This document shows positions 61,414 to 64,000 of a stretch of 64,000 bases of DNA, one piece after another. Every line of letters begins with the position of its first letter. Positions within the stretch are counted from its first letter, which is position 1. The DNA is taken from positions 1,922,001-1,986,000 of the forward strand of contig NZ_CP078091.1 of NCBI RefSeq assembly GCF_025917005.1, given 5' to 3'. The stretch comes from Porphyrobacter sp. ULC335. GTDB lineage: Bacteria > Pseudomonadota > Alphaproteobacteria > Sphingomonadales > Sphingomonadaceae. Position numbers and translations under genes: made by a program. The notes under the pieces were generated by a model. It ran no database searches, was not told where the DNA came from, and worked only from the letters and a program-made list of their open reading frames with translations.

Positions 61414-63135
61414 GTGCATGCCACGACGACCCCCCGTGTGCTCCGCCTTGCTGGAGCCAGCCACACCCTGCGGATGCCGGCCATGAAGCGCGCCGATGCC
61501 GCGATCCTTGTCGCGATGATCGCCTGGTCCACCGCCTTCGCGCTGGCAAGCTTCCACCACGAGCCCGGTGCCCGCCCTGCGGATTGGCGCGAATGGCTGA
61601 TTGCTGCGGTTTTGCACGCACCTTTCCTCGCAATTCTTTCGTTCCTTTTTTTCGGCCTGATCGAGCGTTTCGACTATTTCCGGATCGCTGCACGCCCCCC
61701 GCGTCCTGGCAAGCTTCCTCTCCGAACGCCCAAGGTTTGTGCGCAATTGCCGATGTTTAATGAGGATGCCGTGGCTGAGCGGGTGATCGCTGCGGCCTGC
61801 GCGCTCGATTGGCCGCGCGATGCGCTGGAAGTGCAGGTGCTCGATGATTCCACCGATCCCGAAACTTGCCGCCGGGTGCGGGCCTTCTGCGAGGAGATCG
61901 CCGTGCGTACCGGGGTCGATTGCCGCTGGGTCCATCGTACCGACCGGCAAGGCTATAAGGCCGGCGCACTGGAAGCGGGGCGGCATCAGACGAATGCGGA
62001 ATACTTTGCGATCTTCGACGCCGACTTCGTCCCCCCGACCGACTTTCTGACCCGCGCAATCCCGCATTTCTACGACATAACCGGGCGTCCGTTCGCCGAC
62101 CTTGCGGTTGTGCAGGCGCAGTGGGGGCACCTCAATGATACCGAGAGCTTCCTGACCTGTGCGCAGGCCTTGTGGGTGGACGATCACCACACTCTGCAAA
62201 AGACCTGGCGCAGCGGGGTGATTGGGTTCGTCAACTTCACCGGCACCGCCGGGGTGTGGCGCGGCCGGGCGATCGAGGCCGCGGGCGGCTGGCGCGCGGC
62301 AAGCCTCGTCGAGGATTGCGAGCTCAGTATCCGCGCACTGTTCGCCGGATACCGCACGCGCTTCGTCGGCACTATCGTTGCGCCCGCAGAGCTGCCCTCC
62401 ACCATCGCCGCCTACCGCTCGCAGCAGAAGCGCTGGACGCAGGGTTGGGCTCAACTCCAGCGGCTGCATATGCCGACCCTGCTAATGCGATACCCCGCAT
62501 CCTTCGCGCGCCGGCTCTACCTTGCCTATTTCGCCGGGATTTCATGGCAGTGGTTCCTGTGGACCATCTGGATCATGGTCCTGCCCTTCCTGATCGCGAG
62601 CGGCATGTGGCTGGGTGCTGTGGCGATGGAATACGCGGTCGCCGCCTATGTTTTCCCGCCGATGTTCTTCGCGGCGTTTGCAGGGACCATCGCCGCCAAC
62701 GAGGCCCGCCCGACCTATGCGCTGCAGGGCCGCAACGGCTGGCGGGCGCGGCTGCTGCGCATTGGCCGAGTGGTACCGTACATGATCCTCAATACCGGCA
62801 TGATGCCGCACCACTTCTGCGCCTTCCTTGAAGGGATGTTGGGGCCGCTCCACGCCGAATTCGTGCGCACCCCCAAAACCGCCTCGACCGGTGCGGCAGG
62901 CGCCGCCGGTGCGGGAAGGGCCCCGCGGCCCAAGACGACGATCAAGGACGCGAGTTACCTCAAGTTCGAGCTGTTCTTCTGTCTGACGCTCGTCGTCTGG
63001 GCCGCATTCTTTGTCCATGCCGGGCAGGTCTTCGCCGCCTTCTGGTCCGTGTGGATTCTCGTCTGCGTGGTCGGCCTCAGAGCCGCGCCATTCCTCAATT
63101 CCATGCGTGCCAAGGAACCTGCCAATGCCTGCTAA
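61414..63135 (+). CDS. Family 2 glycosyltransferase, cellulose/mannan synthase-like (processive)
   Basis: This 573-residue membrane enzyme has two N-terminal helices (about 20-40 and 60-85), a GT2 domain and about five C-terminal helices. Catalytic motifs are present: 'VQVLDDSTDPET' (first Asp), 'AIFDADFVPP' (DxD), 'LVEDCELSIR' (ED base) and 'QQKRWTQGW' (QxxRW). QxxRW marks processive beta-glycan synthases such as CslA mannan synthase and BcsA. No PilZ domain is seen. The GTG at 61414 is chosen for AGGAG six bases upstream. The gene overlaps the next by 11 bases. Confidence 0.9.
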   Translation: MHATTTPRVLRLAGASHTLRMPAMKRADAAILVAMIAWSTAFALASFHHEPGARPADWREWLIAAVLHAPFLAILSFLFFGLIERFDYFRIAARPPRPGKLPLRTPKVCAQLPMFNEDAVAERVIAAACALDWPRDALEVQVLDDSTDPETCRRVRAFCEEIAVRTGVDCRWVHRTDRQGYKAGALEAGRHQTNAEYFAIFDADFVPPTDFLTRAIPHFYDITGRPFADLAVVQAQWGHLNDTESFLTCAQALWVDDHHTLQKTWRSGVIGFVNFTGTAGVWRGRAIEAAGGWRAASLVEDCELSIRALFAGYRTRFVGTIVAPAELPSTIAAYRSQQKRWTQGWAQLQRLHMPTLLMRYPASFARRLYLAYFAGISWQWFLWTIWIMVLPFLIASGMWLGAVAMEYAVAAYVFPPMFFAAFAGTIAANEARPTYALQGRNGWRARLLRIGRVVPYMILNTGMMPHHFCAFLEGMLGPLHAEFVRTPKTASTGAAGAAGAGRAPRPKTTIKDASYLKFELFFCLTLVVWAAFFVHAGQVFAAFWSVWILVCVVGLRAAPFLNSMRAKEPANAC

Positions 63136-64000
63136 TGCCATGATCCGCCTGCTGCTGGGTACCGCACTCGGCGTTGCTCTGGCTGCCACTTCGGCGACCG
63201 CACAGGATGCCGCCGAAGCAGCCGTTGCCGAAGCCCGCCGCGCCGCTGATGCCGGGCGCAATGCCGAGGCCATAGCCCCCTACCGTGAAGCTTTGCGCCA
63301 GGCGGAAGGCGCGCGGCCCGACTGGCGGCTTGAGCTCGCCGAGCAGCTGACGTGGGCGGGGGACCTTGATGCGGCTGTTGCGGAATACCGTCAGGTGATC
63401 GCCAGCGGGCAGGGCGATTTGATGGAGAAGGCGCAGACCGGCTTGGGCCGTGCACTGGCGCGGCGCGGGGAGTATGTTCTCGCGGTTGCAGCTTTCGATG
63501 CCGCGCTGGCGCTCGATCCGTCGGACCGCGAGGCGGCGCTACTGCGCGCGCAGGCCCTGTCCTGGGACAACCGGCAGGCCGAAGCCGAGGCTGCTTATAT
63601 CGCCCTTTTGGCACGCGATCCGGCAGACGAGCGCGCGCTGCTCGGCCTTGCCCGTGTACAAAGCTGGCGCGGACGGCAGCGCGCGGCGCTGGCGACGCTG
63701 GGGCGGCTTCCGGGTGAGCCCGCAGATCCAGTCGAGGCGACCACCATCACCGCCGAAGCCCAGCAATGGCTCGGCCGTCCCGATCGCGCCGCTGCCACGT
63801 TGCGCGCCCGCCTTGGCGCCGTGCCCGACGATTCCCGCGCGCGCTGGCTGCTAGAACGGCTGGCGCGCGATACACGCCACGAAGCGCGCTTCGATGCGCG
63901 GCGCTTCGACCAGTCGGATGGGCTCGATGTGGAACAGTACAATCTCGGCGCGGATTACCGTTTCGCCGGGGGTCGGGGACGGGTCGGGCCGCGGCTGGCC
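63125..64000 (+). CDS. TPR protein of polysaccharide export type (3' end outside window)
   Basis: The frame is open from ATG 63125 to the window edge (292 residues). It has a signal peptide ('LLLGTALGVALAATSATAQD'), then at least five TPR-like helix pairs ('AIAPYREALRQAEGARPDWRLELAEQL', cut: 'WRLELAEQLTWAGDLDAA'; 'ALARRGEYVLAVAAFDAALALDPSD'-type units). Near residue 265 it turns to beta-like sequence ('LDVEQYNLGADYRFAGG'), which suggests a C-terminal barrel as in PgaA/BcsC exporters. AAGGAA lies seven bases upstream. It overlaps the GT2 gene, so it probably exports that enzyme's polymer. Confidence 0.85.
   Translation, partial: MPANAMIRLLLGTALGVALAATSATAQDAAEAAVAEARRAADAGRNAEAIAPYREALRQAEGARPDWRLELAEQLTWAGDLDAAVAEYRQVIASGQGDLMEKAQTGLGRALARRGEYVLAVAAFDAALALDPSDREAALLRAQALSWDNRQAEAEAAYIALLARDPADERALLGLARVQSWRGRQRAALATLGRLPGEPADPVEATTITAEAQQWLGRPDRAAATLRARLGAVPDDSRARWLLERLARDTRHEARFDARRFDQSDGLDVEQYNLGADYRFAGGRGRVGPRLA

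Overview
The window is a GC-rich stretch of alphaproteobacterial chromosome, most likely from Sphingomonadales and plausibly Erythrobacteraceae. The support is the class I LysRS, the plant-type glutamate-cysteine ligase, the DinG-like helicase/SixA pair, TonB-dependent receptors, RcnB-like and DUF2332 proteins, and very high GC with long antisense open frames. This placement is inferred from gene content only. No tRNA, rRNA, CRISPR array, prophage or insertion sequence is visible.

Layout. 1-7.8 kb is housekeeping and redox: the end of bamB, an ICMT-like membrane methyltransferase, a quinol-monooxygenase-like ABM protein, gshA, rsmE, ubiA, a YedK/HMCES-type SRAP protein, and a glyoxalase-fold gene divergent from soxR with a near-consensus SoxR box between them. 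7.9-12.5 kb holds an ABC-2 ATPase and a permease fused to an M1 aminopeptidase domain. 12.6-26.4 kb carries sixA, a DinG-type helicase, a TM2 protein, class I lysS, a DUF1003 protein, a prolyl-hydroxylase-like enzyme, cytochrome b561, an RcnB-like protein with 11-residue repeats, a flavin-binding protein, a degenerate GGDEF protein, ettA and an M28 peptidase.

26.4-44.3 kb is a chemotaxis island. A minus-strand run reads TonB-dependent receptor, two MCPs, a STAS protein, cheA, cheR, cheB, cheD, cheY, cheW and a small unknown gene. It is followed by a DUF2332 gene, an HD-GYP protein with an altered HD motif, a third MCP and a CheB paralogue that has lost its active site. There are no flagellar genes here. 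44.4-51.2 kb is one very large autotransporter. 51.4-56.8 kb has an SDR, a VIT1-like protein, a subtilase with a long Asp/Gly tract and a divergent ECF sigma/anti-sigma pair. 56.9-64 kb is an envelope/polymer locus: porin, small beta-barrel, 7TM protein, RimK-like ATP-grasp ligase, GT2 synthase and a TPR protein running off the end.

The most unusual signal is non-coding. Three intergenic gaps (about 701-771, 16542-16652 and 61158-61280) carry C-rich arrays with an 11-bp period (consensus YTAGACCCCYY). Their minus strand is a strong G-quadruplex motif, and each lies just after a hairpin downstream of a plus-strand gene. In two of them a parS-like palindrome starts exactly 18 bp after the last unit. 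Second to this are the chemotaxis operon headed by a TonB receptor, its pseudo-CheB, and the 7TM/ATP-grasp/GT2/TPR locus.
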